Source: J029 sp964482495 (GTDB lineage Bacteria > Planctomycetota > UBA1135). From it: 64,000 bases of DNA. A program made the translations under genes and the position numbers. Below, piece by piece: positions 16,089 through 25,058 of the stretch. The notes below the pieces were generated by a model that was given only the letters and a program-made list of their open reading frames with translations, ran no database searches and was not told the DNA's origin. The number at the start of each line of letters is the position of its first letter. Within the stretch, counting starts at the first letter, position 1. The stretch spans positions 34,748 to 98,747 of the forward strand of contig CAYZXS010000008.1 of NCBI GenBank assembly GCA_964482495.1. The letters run 5' to 3'.

Positions 16089-16943
16089 ATGAGCGAGACC
16101 GCCACGAAGACCCTGCTCCTGGGCCACAGCCCGGACCCCGACGACGCCTTCATGCACTACGCGCTGGCGGCCGACAAGCTCGACACCGGCGAGCTGCGCT
16201 TCGAGCACAAGCTCGAGGACATCGAGACCCTGAACCGGCGGGCGCTGAAGGGCGAGTACGAGATCACCGCGGTCTCGATCCACGCCTACGCCTACGTCTC
16301 GGACAAGTACACCCTGCTCAACCACGGCGCCTCGATGGGCGAGGGTTACGGCCCGCGCATCGTCGCCCGCGCCGAGATGCCGCTGTCGGCGTTGGAGAAG
16401 GGCAAGGGCCTGCGCATGGCGGTGCCGGGCGAGTGGACCTCGGCGCACCTGGCGGCGCAGATGTGCCTCGGGCCCTACGACTACGAGCTGGTCGAGTTCG
16501 ACCAGATCCCGGCGGCGGTCGCGCGCGGTGAGTACGACGCCGGCCTGCTCATCCACGAGGGCCAGCTCACCTACCAGGAGCTCGGCCTGAAGCTGCTGCT
16601 CGACCTCGGCGAGTGGTGGGGGAAGGAGACCGGCGGCCTGCCGTTGCCGCTCGGCGGCAACACCATCCGCCGCGACCTGGGCGAGGACATCCCGCGCGTG
16701 TCGCAGCTCCTCCAGGATTCGATCCGCTACGGCCTCGAGCACCGCGACGAGGCGGTGAAGTACGCGCTGCAGTTCGGCCGTGACCTCGACCTGGCCAAGG
16801 CCGACGAATTCATTGCCATGTACGTCAACGAGCGCACCCTCGACTACGGCGACGACGGCCGCGAGTCGGTCAAGCTGTTCCTGCAGCGCGCCCACGACGC
16901 CGGCCTGATCCCGGCGCCGCCGCAGGTCGACTTCGTGCGCTGA
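16089..16943 (+). CDS. mqnD: MqnD-like protein (futalosine-type menaquinone synthesis)
   Basis: The 284-residue protein is a periplasmic-binding-protein-like enzyme of the MqnA/MqnD family, without a signal peptide. Family blocks are GHSPDPDDAFMHYAL (12-26), EDIETLNRRAL and GASMGEGYGP (80-89). MqnD releases 1,4-dihydroxy-6-naphthoate from cyclic dehypoxanthine futalosine. No other mqn gene lies nearby, so MqnA versus MqnD is decided by motif style only. A very strong hairpin begins 18 nt after the stop. Confidence 0.8.
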   Translation: MSETATKTLLLGHSPDPDDAFMHYALAADKLDTGELRFEHKLEDIETLNRRALKGEYEITAVSIHAYAYVSDKYTLLNHGASMGEGYGPRIVARAEMPLSALEKGKGLRMAVPGEWTSAHLAAQMCLGPYDYELVEFDQIPAAVARGEYDAGLLIHEGQLTYQELGLKLLLDLGEWWGKETGGLPLPLGGNTIRRDLGEDIPRVSQLLQDSIRYGLEHRDEAVKYALQFGRDLDLAKADEFIAMYVNERTLDYGDDGRESVKLFLQRAHDAGLIPAPPQVDFVR

Positions 16944-16961
16944 GCCGGCCGACCTGCTCTA

Positions 16962-16998
16962 CCATGGACGGCGGCCCCGCTCGGGCCGCCGTCCATGG
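16962..16998 (+). terminator. Perfect 16-bp hairpin between mqnD-like gene and next start codon
   Basis: CCATGGACGGCGGCCC (16962-16977) pairs perfectly with 16983-16998 around CGCTC. No T-tract follows. The 3' arm contains the ATG (16995) of the next gene, so the element may act as mqnD terminator, as a translation lock on that gene, or as both. Confidence 0.7.
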
Positions 16999-17717
16999 CG
17001 TTTCGCGTCCTATCCCGATTCCTGCCCCTGCTCGCTGTCGCCTGCGTCAGCCGGGAACCGGAACCGTTGCCGCCGCGCGAATACCAGGTGGAGGTGATCG
17101 TCCTCGACACCGATCCGAACGGCGTGCCGCCGGGTGAGTCGCCTTGGACGCCCGAGACCGCTTTCTTGACCAGGATCGCCCGGCTGGACGAGCCCGTCCT
17201 CCTCACCCGGCTGCGGCGGCGCGACTACCGAACCGGGACCTGCGAAGCGGGTGGGCATGAGGCCACACCGATCGAGGCGACGAGCTGCGCCGGCGTCCTG
17301 GTCGAGGTGACGCCGCGTCGGCGCACCGATGGGCAATGGACCGGCTCCGTGCGCTGGGAGTGGGCCGAGGAGCAGATGGAGTGGGAGATGGTCAGCGGCA
17401 TCGACGGTGACTTGCCGCTCGGTCCCTTGCCACTGCTGCAGGCCAGCGGCGCGCTCGAGCTCCCCCCGCGCGCGGACGGCCGCTGGTCGCTGCTGTTGAA
17501 TCCGCCGGCCGATGCTCGTCGCAAGCTGGTGGTCGCTGAGGTCCGCATCTCCCGCCGCTTGTTCCCCCTCGACTTCACCGGCGGCGCGCCCCGGACCGAG
17601 CGCTCCGGCCTCGAGCGCCTGCTCGACCTCGAGCTGCCGAGACCGGTCGCCCTCGGCGACGGCGCCCTCGGGGTGACGACCCGGCCCTGTCCCACCTGCG
17701 CGGCGCTCAGGGAGTGA
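16995..17717 (+). CDS. Lipoprotein of unknown function
   Basis: I do not recognise this 240-residue protein. It starts with a lipoprotein signal (MAFRVLSRFLPLLAVAC) and is predicted to be mostly beta. C-terminal cysteines (RPCPTCAAL) and two more near residues 78-98 could form disulfides. The ATG is buried in the hairpin at 16962-16998. Its last 11 bases overlap the end of the convergent FG-GAP gene. Confidence 0.65.
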   Translation: MAFRVLSRFLPLLAVACVSREPEPLPPREYQVEVIVLDTDPNGVPPGESPWTPETAFLTRIARLDEPVLLTRLRRRDYRTGTCEAGGHEATPIEATSCAGVLVEVTPRRRTDGQWTGSVRWEWAEEQMEWEMVSGIDGDLPLGPLPLLQASGALELPPRADGRWSLLLNPPADARRKLVVAEVRISRRLFPLDFTGGAPRTERSGLERLLDLELPRPVALGDGALGVTTRPCPTCAALRE

Positions 17718-19380
17718 TCTCGAGCTGCACCGGCATCGACGCGTAGCGGTAGAGCATCCCGCCGGGCTGGCAGGCCACGGCCAGGAAGAAGGTCGTGCCG
17801 ACCACGCCGGAGCTGAGCGCGCCCGGGGGCACCGAGATCGAGAAGGCGCCGTCGCCGTTGGGGTCGAGGACTCCGGTGGGGTTGAGGATGGCGCTGGGGT
17901 AGATGCCGAGGAAGGTGCTCGCCAGCCAGCTGTCCAGGGTCAGCGGCACCAGCACGCCGTTCGGGAGCATCGTCGGGCCGGCCCCTGAAGCCGAGGCCAG
18001 CATCTGGTAGGTGTCCCCTCCGGCGTCGGCCGGGAAGTCGATGACGTAATCCACCACGCCGCCTGCCGCCGCCGACAGCGCGGTAGCGCTCGTCGTTAGC
18101 CAGGCCTCGACGCCGAGGACGCGGAGCATGCCGGTCTGGGAGGAGCCGGCGGGGGCGTAGTACGGCGAGCCGGTGAGCACGTCGCTGAGACCGTCGCCGT
18201 CGATGTCCTTGCCGCCGGCCACGGTGTAGCCGTAGATCAAGCTGACCCCGTCGCCGTAGTCCTCGTAGAGCGCGCTGCCGTCGGCGCCCGAATAGACCAC
18301 GGCCAGGCCGAGAGACTGGGCGCTGCCGTTGGTCGGCCCGCTCGAGCTCGCCACCAGGTCGTGGAAGCCGTCGCCGTTGGTGTCGCCGGCGCTGGCGATG
18401 GCCCTGGGCATGCTGTAGGTGTGGTGGTTGAAGCTCCGGATCAGGGCACCCGTCGCGCCGGAGTAGTAGCGGATCGCCCCCCGCGGCGCCTCGGAGATGC
18501 TGGAGGCGAAGTCGGCCAGGCCGTCTCCGTCGATGTCGCCGAGGCCGCACATGGTGTAGCCGAGCTGCTCGTAGTAGGAGTAACCCGGGACCTGGTAGAG
18601 CAGCGCGCCGGTGGCGCCGGAGTAGGCCTCGATCAGGCCGGAGTTGGGGGCGGCCCAGGTGTCGTAGTCCCAATCGGGGCTGCCGATCACGATGTCGCCG
18701 TAGCCGTCGCCGTCGAGGTCTCCCGGACCGATGAAGGAGGTGCCGAAGCCGATGGCGGGGCTGCCGTGGAGGACCAGCATCAAGCTGCCGCTGGCGCCGG
18801 AGTAGAGCGAGACCGTTCCGGCGCCCGCGTTGGCGTACGGGGCGCCGACCAGGAGCTCCGGGACGTCGTCGCCGTCGAGGTCATCGAGGGAGGCCAGCTC
18901 GATGCCGAAGGCGTCCCAAGTGCCGCCACCGTAGGCGCTCCAGAGCTCGGAGGCGTCAGCGCCCGACCGCACCGTGATGCCGCCGGTATTGGCGACCCCG
19001 CCGGGAGCGGTGCCGTGTGAGTTGCCGAGCACGAAGTCGGCCAGTCCGTCGCCGTTGACGTCTCCGGCGTCCGCGATCGTCTGGGTGGCGTAGGTGGAGG
19101 AATTGTCGAGCAGCTCCCAGATCAGGCTGCCGTCAGCGCCGGAGTAGATCCGGGTCCAGCCGCTACCGGTGGCGCTGCCCAAGGCGCGGTAGTCGTCCAC
19201 CGCCCCCAGGTCGGGAACGCCGTCGCCGTCGACGTCGCCGAGCATGGAGATCTCCCAGCCGATCAGGGCGAGGTCGTGGGGGCCGTAGATGTCCAGCTTG
19301 GTGCTCCAGGGGCCGCCTTGGGCGGGGGCTGGGACGCAGAGCAGCAGGACGAGCGGCAGCGAGGGGAGGAAGAGCCTCAT
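17707..19380 (-). CDS. Secreted FG-GAP repeat (beta-propeller) protein
   Basis: The 557-residue protein has a signal peptide (MRLFLPSLPLVLLLCVPAPAQ) and seven calcium-loop repeats of the form GDVDGDGVPDLGAV, GDVNGDGLADFVLG, GDLDGDGYGDIVIG and so on. They fit a seven-bladed integrin-alpha-like propeller. A C-terminal beta domain of about 120 residues (from about 435) resembles the sorting-like end domains of large planctomycete exoproteins. It is probably extracellular and calcium-stabilised, with an adhesion or structural role; the ligand is unknown. The next gene upstream on this strand is another secreted protein. Confidence 0.88.
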   Translation of the reverse strand: MRLFLPSLPLVLLLCVPAPAQGGPWSTKLDIYGPHDLALIGWEISMLGDVDGDGVPDLGAVDDYRALGSATGSGWTRIYSGADGSLIWELLDNSSTYATQTIADAGDVNGDGLADFVLGNSHGTAPGGVANTGGITVRSGADASELWSAYGGGTWDAFGIELASLDDLDGDDVPELLVGAPYANAGAGTVSLYSGASGSLMLVLHGSPAIGFGTSFIGPGDLDGDGYGDIVIGSPDWDYDTWAAPNSGLIEAYSGATGALLYQVPGYSYYEQLGYTMCGLGDIDGDGLADFASSISEAPRGAIRYYSGATGALIRSFNHHTYSMPRAIASAGDTNGDGFHDLVASSSGPTNGSAQSLGLAVVYSGADGSALYEDYGDGVSLIYGYTVAGGKDIDGDGLSDVLTGSPYYAPAGSSQTGMLRVLGVEAWLTTSATALSAAAGGVVDYVIDFPADAGGDTYQMLASASGAGPTMLPNGVLVPLTLDSWLASTFLGIYPSAILNPTGVLDPNGDGAFSISVPPGALSSGVVGTTFFLAVACQPGGMLYRYASMPVQLEITP

Positions 19381-19441
19381 TCCACCGCCATCGGGGGCCA
19401 GGACCCGTCTTGACCGGAAATCAGGCGAGAAAACGGCGCCG

Positions 19442-20230
19442 CTAGCCCAGCAAGACGGCGGGGCTGAGCCCGCAGCTGCCCAGATCGAGGGCCTGCAGGT
19501 AGACCCGGCTGCAGGCGCCAGCGGGCACCGTCTGCACCAGCACGGCGTCGCCGGCGGCGTCGGCGGTCACGGTGGCGCCGAGGGCGGTCGTCCCGTCCAG
19601 GCCGAGCATGGTGCCGGCGCAGGGGTAGCCGTTCGGGATCGTGAAGCCGCCCATTCCGAAGGCGTAGAGCAGCGCGGCGGTGCCGTTGGCGGTCACTCCG
19701 CTGAGCTGGAACTGGTGGGTGGGGCAGGTCCCGGCGACGACCAGGCTCATTTGGAAGTCCGGGACGATGCTGCCGCTGATCACGTGGCCCTTCCGCACGA
19801 CGCCGTTCTCGATCTCGAAGGCGCTGCGCGCCAGGTCGACCGCGGAGGTTTGGTTCGGGTCGAGGTCGTTCAGCAGGAAGAGCTGGACGTCCGCCCCCAG
19901 GCCGTGCCAGTTGCCGCTCATCGAGATCTCGATCGAACCCAGGTCGATGGTCGTGATCAGGGGCGGCGGGTTGGTCGGCAGCCACGGCACGTCCAGGTGG
20001 GTGAAGACCCCGGCGCCGTTCTCGAAGTCGCCGACGGTGTAGGTCCAGGTGAAGCGGCCGGTGAGTTGCCGCGGGCCTTCCCAAGGGTGGGTGATGTCCG
20101 GGTCCAGCCAGACGTTCACCAGGTCGTAATCGACGGCGGCGGTCTGCGCCGCGGCGGCGGGAGCGAGGCCGACCGCGCCAGCGAGCACGGCAGCGGCCAG
20201 GAGGGGGAGGGAGGTGACGGTGCGGGACAT
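19442..20230 (-). CDS. Secreted protein with a planctomycete-type C-terminal beta domain
   Basis: The 262-residue protein has a cleavable signal (ending AAAAQT). An N-terminal region reads RFTWTYTVGDFENGAGVFTH, similar in style to anchor-type exoprotein domains found in PEP-CTERM-like proteins, but no PEP-CTERM tail is present. The C-terminal 90 residues (QVPAGACSRVYLQALDL...) form the same kind of end domain as in the FG-GAP neighbour. Function is unknown. Confidence 0.7.
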   Translation of the reverse strand: MSRTVTSLPLLAAAVLAGAVGLAPAAAAQTAAVDYDLVNVWLDPDITHPWEGPRQLTGRFTWTYTVGDFENGAGVFTHLDVPWLPTNPPPLITTIDLGSIEISMSGNWHGLGADVQLFLLNDLDPNQTSAVDLARSAFEIENGVVRKGHVISGSIVPDFQMSLVVAGTCPTHQFQLSGVTANGTAALLYAFGMGGFTIPNGYPCAGTMLGLDGTTALGATVTADAAGDAVLVQTVPAGACSRVYLQALDLGSCGLSPAVLLG

Positions 20231-20337
20231 GAAGGAACCGAGGGACGGGCTAGAATGCAGATGAAGTTGTTCCTTGTCAAAAACCGGCCCCTCGTGCGGA
20301 GAAACCCGGTCTCAGCGCCTGTCTAGCATGGTCTCCG

Positions 20338-22470
20338 ATGCTCGCCGCATTCGCCCTGCTCCTCCTCCCGCCCCTTCCTCAAGCCCTCCCGGCCGCCGAC
20401 CGGGCTGCTCTGCTCGACGGCGTGACCGCGCTCGAGCAGGTCGGCATCCCGGGGCCGGTGGTCGCTTTCGGCCCCGGCGCCTTCGCGGTGCTGACGACTC
20501 CGAGCGGCGAAGCCGTGGTGGCGGCCGCCCGCTACGGCGCCGGCCGCGTGGTTGCCTTCGGCCACGGCGGCTACCTCGGCGCCGGCCCTGACGGCAGCGG
20601 CCGCGCCCGGCTGCTCGCCAACGCCCACGCTTGGGTCTTGCCTGATCTGGACCCGGTCAGCGAGGTCGCGCCGATCATCGCCGGAGTGCGCGAGGCCGAC
20701 TTCGACACCGCCGCGGTCGTCACCTGGTCCGGCGGCGACCTGCCGCCCGCCCGCCGCGAAGCCCTGCGCGCCTTCGTCCACGCCGGCGGCGGCCTGGTGG
20801 TCGGCGAGTGTCCCTGGGGCTGGCAGCAGCTGCACCCGAAGCAGCGACTGCGCGAGGACGGCCCCTCGAACCAGGTCCTGGCGCCGATGGGGCTGGTCTT
20901 CGGCCCGACCTACCTCGGCGGCGGACCCTACGCCGTCGCCGACTCCCGCCCGGACGCCGCCCACGCCTTCGAGGCGCTCGGCCAGCTCTCCCGCGAGGGC
21001 CGCGCCGACGGCTTCGTGAGCCTCGAGCGGGCGCTGCAGTCGGTGCCCGCCGAGGACCCGCTGATCCTGCCCGCCATCGGCGCCTTCCTGGCCGACCAGT
21101 CCCAGTTCGCGCCGCCTTCGGAGTCCGAGCCGCTGCGCGGCGACGACCCGATCTCCCGCCTCCAGGTCGCCTACTGGAGCCGCGTCTGGGAGGACGCCCC
21201 GGCCGAGGAGATCACCGCGGCGCCCGGCGTCGAGCACTTCCCCGGCGCCGTCCCCGAACAGACCCCGCGGCGGGCGCAGCAGCTGGTCCTGAACCACACC
21301 GACCGGGGCTGGATCAGCACCGGTGCTTACGCTCCGCCTGGGGAGCTCATCCGGGCGCGGGCGCTGCGCGGCGAGGCCGCCGGCTGGTCCCTGCGCATCG
21401 GCGCCCACACCGACTCCATCGCCGGCCACGCGAGCTGGAAGCGCTGGCCCCGGGTGGCGAGGCGCTTCCCGCTCGACGGGCCGGAGACGGTGGTCGCCAG
21501 CCCCTTCGGCGGCCTGGTCTACCTGGAAGCGGGGCAGGGCGCCGCCGCTCCGCTGCACCTCGAGCTGAGCGGGGTGGTCGAGGCGCCGTTCTTCGACCTC
21601 GGCCAGCCTGGCGCCGCCGAAGCCTGGGCCGAGCAGCGGCTGGCGCCGGCGCCTTGGGCGGAGATCGCCGGCGAACACTTGATCCTGACCGTACCGAGCG
21701 CCGCGATCCGCGCGCTCGACGAGCCCGCGCGCCTGGCGCGCTTCTGGGACTCGGTGATGGCGGCTCACTACCAGCTCGGCGCGCGGCCCTTGCCGCGCCG
21801 CCCCGAGCGCTTCGTCGCCGACGTCCAGATCAGCGCCGGCTACATGCACGCCGGCTATCCGATCATGACCTGGCTCGACGTCACCCGGCCGAGCGGTGGC
21901 CGTCCGCTCGGATTGACGCTCGACGCCGAGCGCCTGGAGAAGGACGGCTCCTGGGGCCACTACCACGAGCTCGGCCACAACTGTCAGCGCGGCGACTGGA
22001 CCTTCGCCGGCACCGGTGAGGTCACCTGCAACCTGTTCTCGCTGCACGCCGGCCACCTGCTGAACGGCATCGAGCCCTGGGACAACCCGTGGCTGGAAGG
22101 GCAGAAGAAGAGCGCCGTCGCCTACTTCGAGGCCGGCGCGCCCTTCGACCAGTGGAAGGCCAAGCCCGGCCTGGCGCTGCTGATGTACGCCCAGCTCCAG
22201 AAGGAGTTCGGCTGGCAGCCCTACTACGACGTCTTCGCCGAGTACGAGGCGCTGCCGCCGCGCGCGAGGCCCAAGGGCAAGGGGGAGGCGCTCCAGCAGC
22301 AGCGGCGGGATCAGTGGATGGTTCGGATGTCGCGCGCCACCGGCCGAGACCTCGGGCCCTTCTTCGCCAAGTGGGGCGTCCCCGTCAGCGACGCCGCCCG
22401 CGCCGAGGTCGAGGAGCTCGAGGATTGGATGCCGGACTGGCGCGAGTTGGGGCTGAAGCGCCGCGGCTGA
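20338..22470 (+). CDS. Secreted peptidase M60-like (enhancin/gluzincin) protein
   Basis: The 710-residue protein starts with a signal peptide. The catalytic region reads GSWGHYHELGHNCQRGDWTFAGTGEV: H543-E544-LG-H547 is the zinc site and E561 in GTGEVTCN the likely third ligand, as in M60 peptidases that cut mucin-type glycoproteins. The N-terminal 250 residues look like a glutamine-amidotransferase-like/Rossmann domain (AARYGAGRVVAFGHGGYLG), and a beta domain (about 320-440) precedes the protease, the usual M60 accessory layout. It could degrade host or algal glycoproteins (inference). Confidence 0.88.
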   Translation: MLAAFALLLLPPLPQALPAADRAALLDGVTALEQVGIPGPVVAFGPGAFAVLTTPSGEAVVAAARYGAGRVVAFGHGGYLGAGPDGSGRARLLANAHAWVLPDLDPVSEVAPIIAGVREADFDTAAVVTWSGGDLPPARREALRAFVHAGGGLVVGECPWGWQQLHPKQRLREDGPSNQVLAPMGLVFGPTYLGGGPYAVADSRPDAAHAFEALGQLSREGRADGFVSLERALQSVPAEDPLILPAIGAFLADQSQFAPPSESEPLRGDDPISRLQVAYWSRVWEDAPAEEITAAPGVEHFPGAVPEQTPRRAQQLVLNHTDRGWISTGAYAPPGELIRARALRGEAAGWSLRIGAHTDSIAGHASWKRWPRVARRFPLDGPETVVASPFGGLVYLEAGQGAAAPLHLELSGVVEAPFFDLGQPGAAEAWAEQRLAPAPWAEIAGEHLILTVPSAAIRALDEPARLARFWDSVMAAHYQLGARPLPRRPERFVADVQISAGYMHAGYPIMTWLDVTRPSGGRPLGLTLDAERLEKDGSWGHYHELGHNCQRGDWTFAGTGEVTCNLFSLHAGHLLNGIEPWDNPWLEGQKKSAVAYFEAGAPFDQWKAKPGLALLMYAQLQKEFGWQPYYDVFAEYEALPPRARPKGKGEALQQQRRDQWMVRMSRATGRDLGPFFAKWGVPVSDAARAEVEELEDWMPDWRELGLKRRG

Positions 22471-22506
22471 GCTCGGCTCCCTCCAGCCTCGACCGTCGCC
22501 GATGAC

Positions 22507-22923
22507 CTACTCGGCGGTCTCGGCCCGCCAAGCCTTGTGACGGGCGTAGAGGCACTCGCCGACCACCGCGGTCATGCCGTCGCACCGGGCCGCTTCGGCC
22601 GCGGACTCGTTCTCGGCGCCGGGCTGCATCCACACCACCTTGGCGCCGAGCCGCGCCGCCTCCGCCACGATCTCGGGCAGGTGCTGCGGCGCCCGGAAGA
22701 CGTCGACGACGTCGACCGGCCCGGGCAGCGCCGCGAGGTCGGGCCACACCGGCCGCTCCTCGGTCGACTCGGCCACCGGGTTGACGCGGAAGACCTGGTA
22801 GCCGGCATCCTGCTCGAGGTACTCGGCGATCCAGTGGCTGGGGCGGTCGGCCTTCACCGACCAGCCGACCACGGCGATGGTGCGCGATTCCGCGAGGATC
22901 GAGGGAATGTCGGGCTGGCTCAT
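22507..22923 (-). CDS. CoA-binding domain protein (YccU type)
   Basis: This 138-residue single-domain Rossmann protein shows TIAVVGWSVKADRPSHWIAEYL, VFRVNPVAE, VDVVDVFRAP and AKVVWMQPGAEN. These match the CoA-binding domain family found alone in YccU-like proteins and in the succinyl-CoA ligase alpha chain. The ligand and role are unproven. It is divergent from the small membrane-protein cluster, with 31 bp between starts. Confidence 0.88.
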   Translation of the reverse strand: MSQPDIPSILAESRTIAVVGWSVKADRPSHWIAEYLEQDAGYQVFRVNPVAESTEERPVWPDLAALPGPVDVVDVFRAPQHLPEIVAEAARLGAKVVWMQPGAENESAAEAARCDGMTAVVGECLYARHKAWRAETAE

Positions 22924-22954
22924 GCGTATCCTGGAAGAGTCTCCAACGGAGGTT

Positions 22955-23377
22955 ATGCCCGTGACTGCTCCTTCTCGCAAGTACCGCCGCGTCGGCGAAG
23001 GCGACGGCCGCTTCCGGCCGCCGAAGGGGTGGGGGACCGCCGGGGTCGGGCGCTGGCGCCTCGCGACTCGCCACAGCGGCGGCAGCCACGTCACCGACAG
23101 CGCCATGCGCCTGGTCTTCGGCCAGATCGCCGGCACCGCGCTCGCCTTCTGGATCGGCAAGGAGGCTCCCGAGACGATCCGGATCACCTGGGGCGACATC
23201 CAGCACCCGCTCTACCACGGCGCCATCGCCGGCTTCCTGCTGGCGATCCCGGTCACCGTGATCGCCCTCGGTGCGCTCAGCCGCAGCCGTCGCGAGGCTC
23301 CGTGGATGGCCACCCTCGGGCTCGGCATCGGCGCCGCGCTCGGCTTCTTGGTCCTCTGGATCGGAGGCGAGCTGTGA
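22955..23377 (+). CDS. Small membrane protein, paralog 1 of a tandem set
   Basis: The 140-residue protein has a basic N-terminus (GRFRPPKGWGTAGVGRW) and three predicted membrane segments. ATG 22955 follows a good GGAGG site and is preferred to upstream ATGs. The pattern GRF-P-WGT-G-GR ... MRL-G-IAG--L--W ... GD--HP---GAI-GF-LA ... PW-AT-G--GAA is shared almost column by column with the next gene. The function is not recognised. Its stop overlaps the next GTG (GTGA). Confidence 0.75.
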   Translation: MPVTAPSRKYRRVGEGDGRFRPPKGWGTAGVGRWRLATRHSGGSHVTDSAMRLVFGQIAGTALAFWIGKEAPETIRITWGDIQHPLYHGAIAGFLLAIPVTVIALGALSRSRREAPWMATLGLGIGAALGFLVLWIGGEL

Positions 23378-23781
23378 CCCGGCTGCCGAAGCTGAAGCGC
23401 GAGGAGTTCGAGGGCGGCGGCCGCTTCCGCAAGCCCAGCTGGGGGACGAGCGGCGCCGGGCGGCTGAAGTGCCACAACCCGGGCGGCGGCGGCAGCGCCC
23501 TCGCCGACAACCTGATGCGCCTCGGCATGGGCATCATCGCGGGTTCCTCGCTGACCGTCTGGCTGCTGGTCGGGACCCCGGAGGTCGCCGAGATCCACCA
23601 CGGCGACCTCGGCCATCCGGCCTGGAGCGGCGCGATCCAGGGTTTCGGACTGGCCGTGGTGGTGTGCGTGATCGCCTCCTTCCGCTTGCGCAAGGCGGCG
23701 CGCGAAGTGCCGTGGCTCGCCACCTTCGGCGCCATCGGCGCCGCCGCCTTCTGGGTCCTCGGGAGCATGGCCTTCCGTTGA
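23374..23781 (+). CDS. Small membrane protein, paralog 2 of a tandem set
   Basis: The 135-residue protein starts with GTG overlapping the previous stop. It aligns with its upstream neighbour along its whole length (GRFRKPSWGTSGAGR, NLMRLGMGIIAGSSLTVWL, HGDLGHPAWSGAIQGFGLA, PWLATFGAIGAAAF), so the pair arose by tandem duplication. Three membrane helices are predicted. Function unknown. Confidence 0.75.
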   Translation: MTRLPKLKREEFEGGGRFRKPSWGTSGAGRLKCHNPGGGGSALADNLMRLGMGIIAGSSLTVWLLVGTPEVAEIHHGDLGHPAWSGAIQGFGLAVVVCVIASFRLRKAAREVPWLATFGAIGAAAFWVLGSMAFR

Positions 23782-23782
23782 G

Positions 23783-24277
23783 ATGATGCCCGTCTCTCCC
23801 TTCCCGAAGGACCGGCGGCCGAAGGCACCGCCGCTGGACGGACCCGTGATCGAGCGACCGGACGGCGACCCGCCGGGCGAGAGCGTGGACGCCCCGCTGC
23901 CGCCCCGGGAGCAGCGGGCCCTGGGCCGGATGGACGACCGCTACGAGGTCGAGAAGCTGAGCTGGGGACGGTCGCAGCTCAAGGTCACGGCGGTCTGGGG
24001 CAGCTACACCTACGACGCGCTGTTCCGGCTCGGCCTGGGCCTGATGCTGGGTTCCTTGGCCGTGCGGGTGGCCGACTCCGGGGATGACTTCCTCTTCCCG
24101 GGCACCGCCGCTGACGGCTTGCGGTTGACTCTGCTCTGGCTGCCGCCGATCCTCCTCCTGATCGTGCTCGGCTTCCGTTGGCGCCGTCGCGCGGTCGTGC
24201 GGCCGCACCTGGTGAAGCTCGGTCTCTTGCTGGGCGCGGCCAACGCGCTCTTGGCGACCTTCGTCACCCTCCCTTGA
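23783..24277 (+). CDS. Small membrane protein, distant third member of the tandem set
   Basis: The 164-residue protein has an 85-residue polar N-terminus and three membrane segments beginning LFRLGLGLMLGSLAVRVADS, which resembles the MRLGMGIIAGS segment of the two upstream proteins. It begins 1 nt after their operon's previous stop, so it is co-translated with them. It is convergent with the ECF sigma gene (16 bp). Function unknown. Confidence 0.7.
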   Translation: MMPVSPFPKDRRPKAPPLDGPVIERPDGDPPGESVDAPLPPREQRALGRMDDRYEVEKLSWGRSQLKVTAVWGSYTYDALFRLGLGLMLGSLAVRVADSGDDFLFPGTAADGLRLTLLWLPPILLLIVLGFRWRRRAVVRPHLVKLGLLLGAANALLATFVTLP

Positions 24278-24293
24278 GCCGGGCTCCCGCCGG

Positions 24294-25058
24294 CTAGCCG
24301 CCGCCGTCGTCGCTGACGTAGCCGAGGTCCTGGAGGTCGTAGTCCTCTTCGACGTAGCCGAGGCCTCGGAGCTCCTGGATCATCCGTTCGTCGAGCTCGA
24401 CCGGCTGCGGGCCGGGCGCCGGCTCGCGCGACGGCGCGGTCCACGACACCCAGCCGACCAGGGAGATGCTCAGGACCAGCGAGAGCAGCAGCGGCGGCCA
24501 AGGCGCAGGCTCCGGTCCGGGGAGGGGCTGCAGCATGTTCAGGCAGCAGGCGCGCCAGCCGCGCCCCTCTTCACTTCCGAGCTCGCGCCGCAGCATGTCC
24601 AGGCCGCGCTTGACCTGGGAGCGGACGCTGGCCTCCTGCAGGCCTCGGCGGCGGCCGATCTCGCCGGCGCTCAGGTCGTGGAGGAAGCGCAGGATCAGGG
24701 TCTCCCGGTACGGCTCGGGCAGGCCGAGCATGGCGTCGACGGCGCGGCGGTGGGCTTCGGTGCGCTCGACGAGCTGGTCCGGGGTCGGCCAAGCCGCCTC
24801 GCCGAGGCCCTGGCGCTGCTCCCGCGCCCGGCGTCGGCCGCCGCTGCGCATCAGGTCGATGGCCAGGTTGCGGGTGACCACGGCCAGCCACGGCCGCAGC
24901 GGCATGCCGTCCCGCGGCGGCGCCTGGACCGCCTTGGCGAGCGCCTCCTGGACCACGTCGTCGGCGTCGCTCTCGTCCCGGAGCAGGCGCATCGCCAGCC
25001 GGCGCATGCCATCGGCGTGGCTCAGCAGGTCGCGGGGGTCGAGGGCTCGGGCTTCCAT
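24294..25058 (-). CDS. ECF sigma factor with a C-terminal membrane segment
   Basis: The 254-residue protein has region 2 (about 11-70, with DADDVVQEALAKAV and a -10 recognition helix) and region 4 (about 112-160, LPEPYRETLILRFLHDLSAGEIGRRRG, helix-turn-helix). It continues 90 residues further with WRACCLNML, a membrane helix (about 188-206) and an acidic tail holding a near repeat (GLGYVEEDYD / DLGYVSDDGG). Ordinary ECF factors stop after region 4. Tethering could hold the factor at the membrane until cleavage; that is inference. No anti-sigma gene is adjacent. It is divergent from the MMPL transporter gene. Confidence 0.88.
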   Translation of the reverse strand: MEARALDPRDLLSHADGMRRLAMRLLRDESDADDVVQEALAKAVQAPPRDGMPLRPWLAVVTRNLAIDLMRSGGRRRAREQRQGLGEAAWPTPDQLVERTEAHRRAVDAMLGLPEPYRETLILRFLHDLSAGEIGRRRGLQEASVRSQVKRGLDMLRRELGSEEGRGWRACCLNMLQPLPGPEPAPWPPLLLSLVLSISLVGWVSWTAPSREPAPGPQPVELDERMIQELRGLGYVEEDYDLQDLGYVSDDGGG

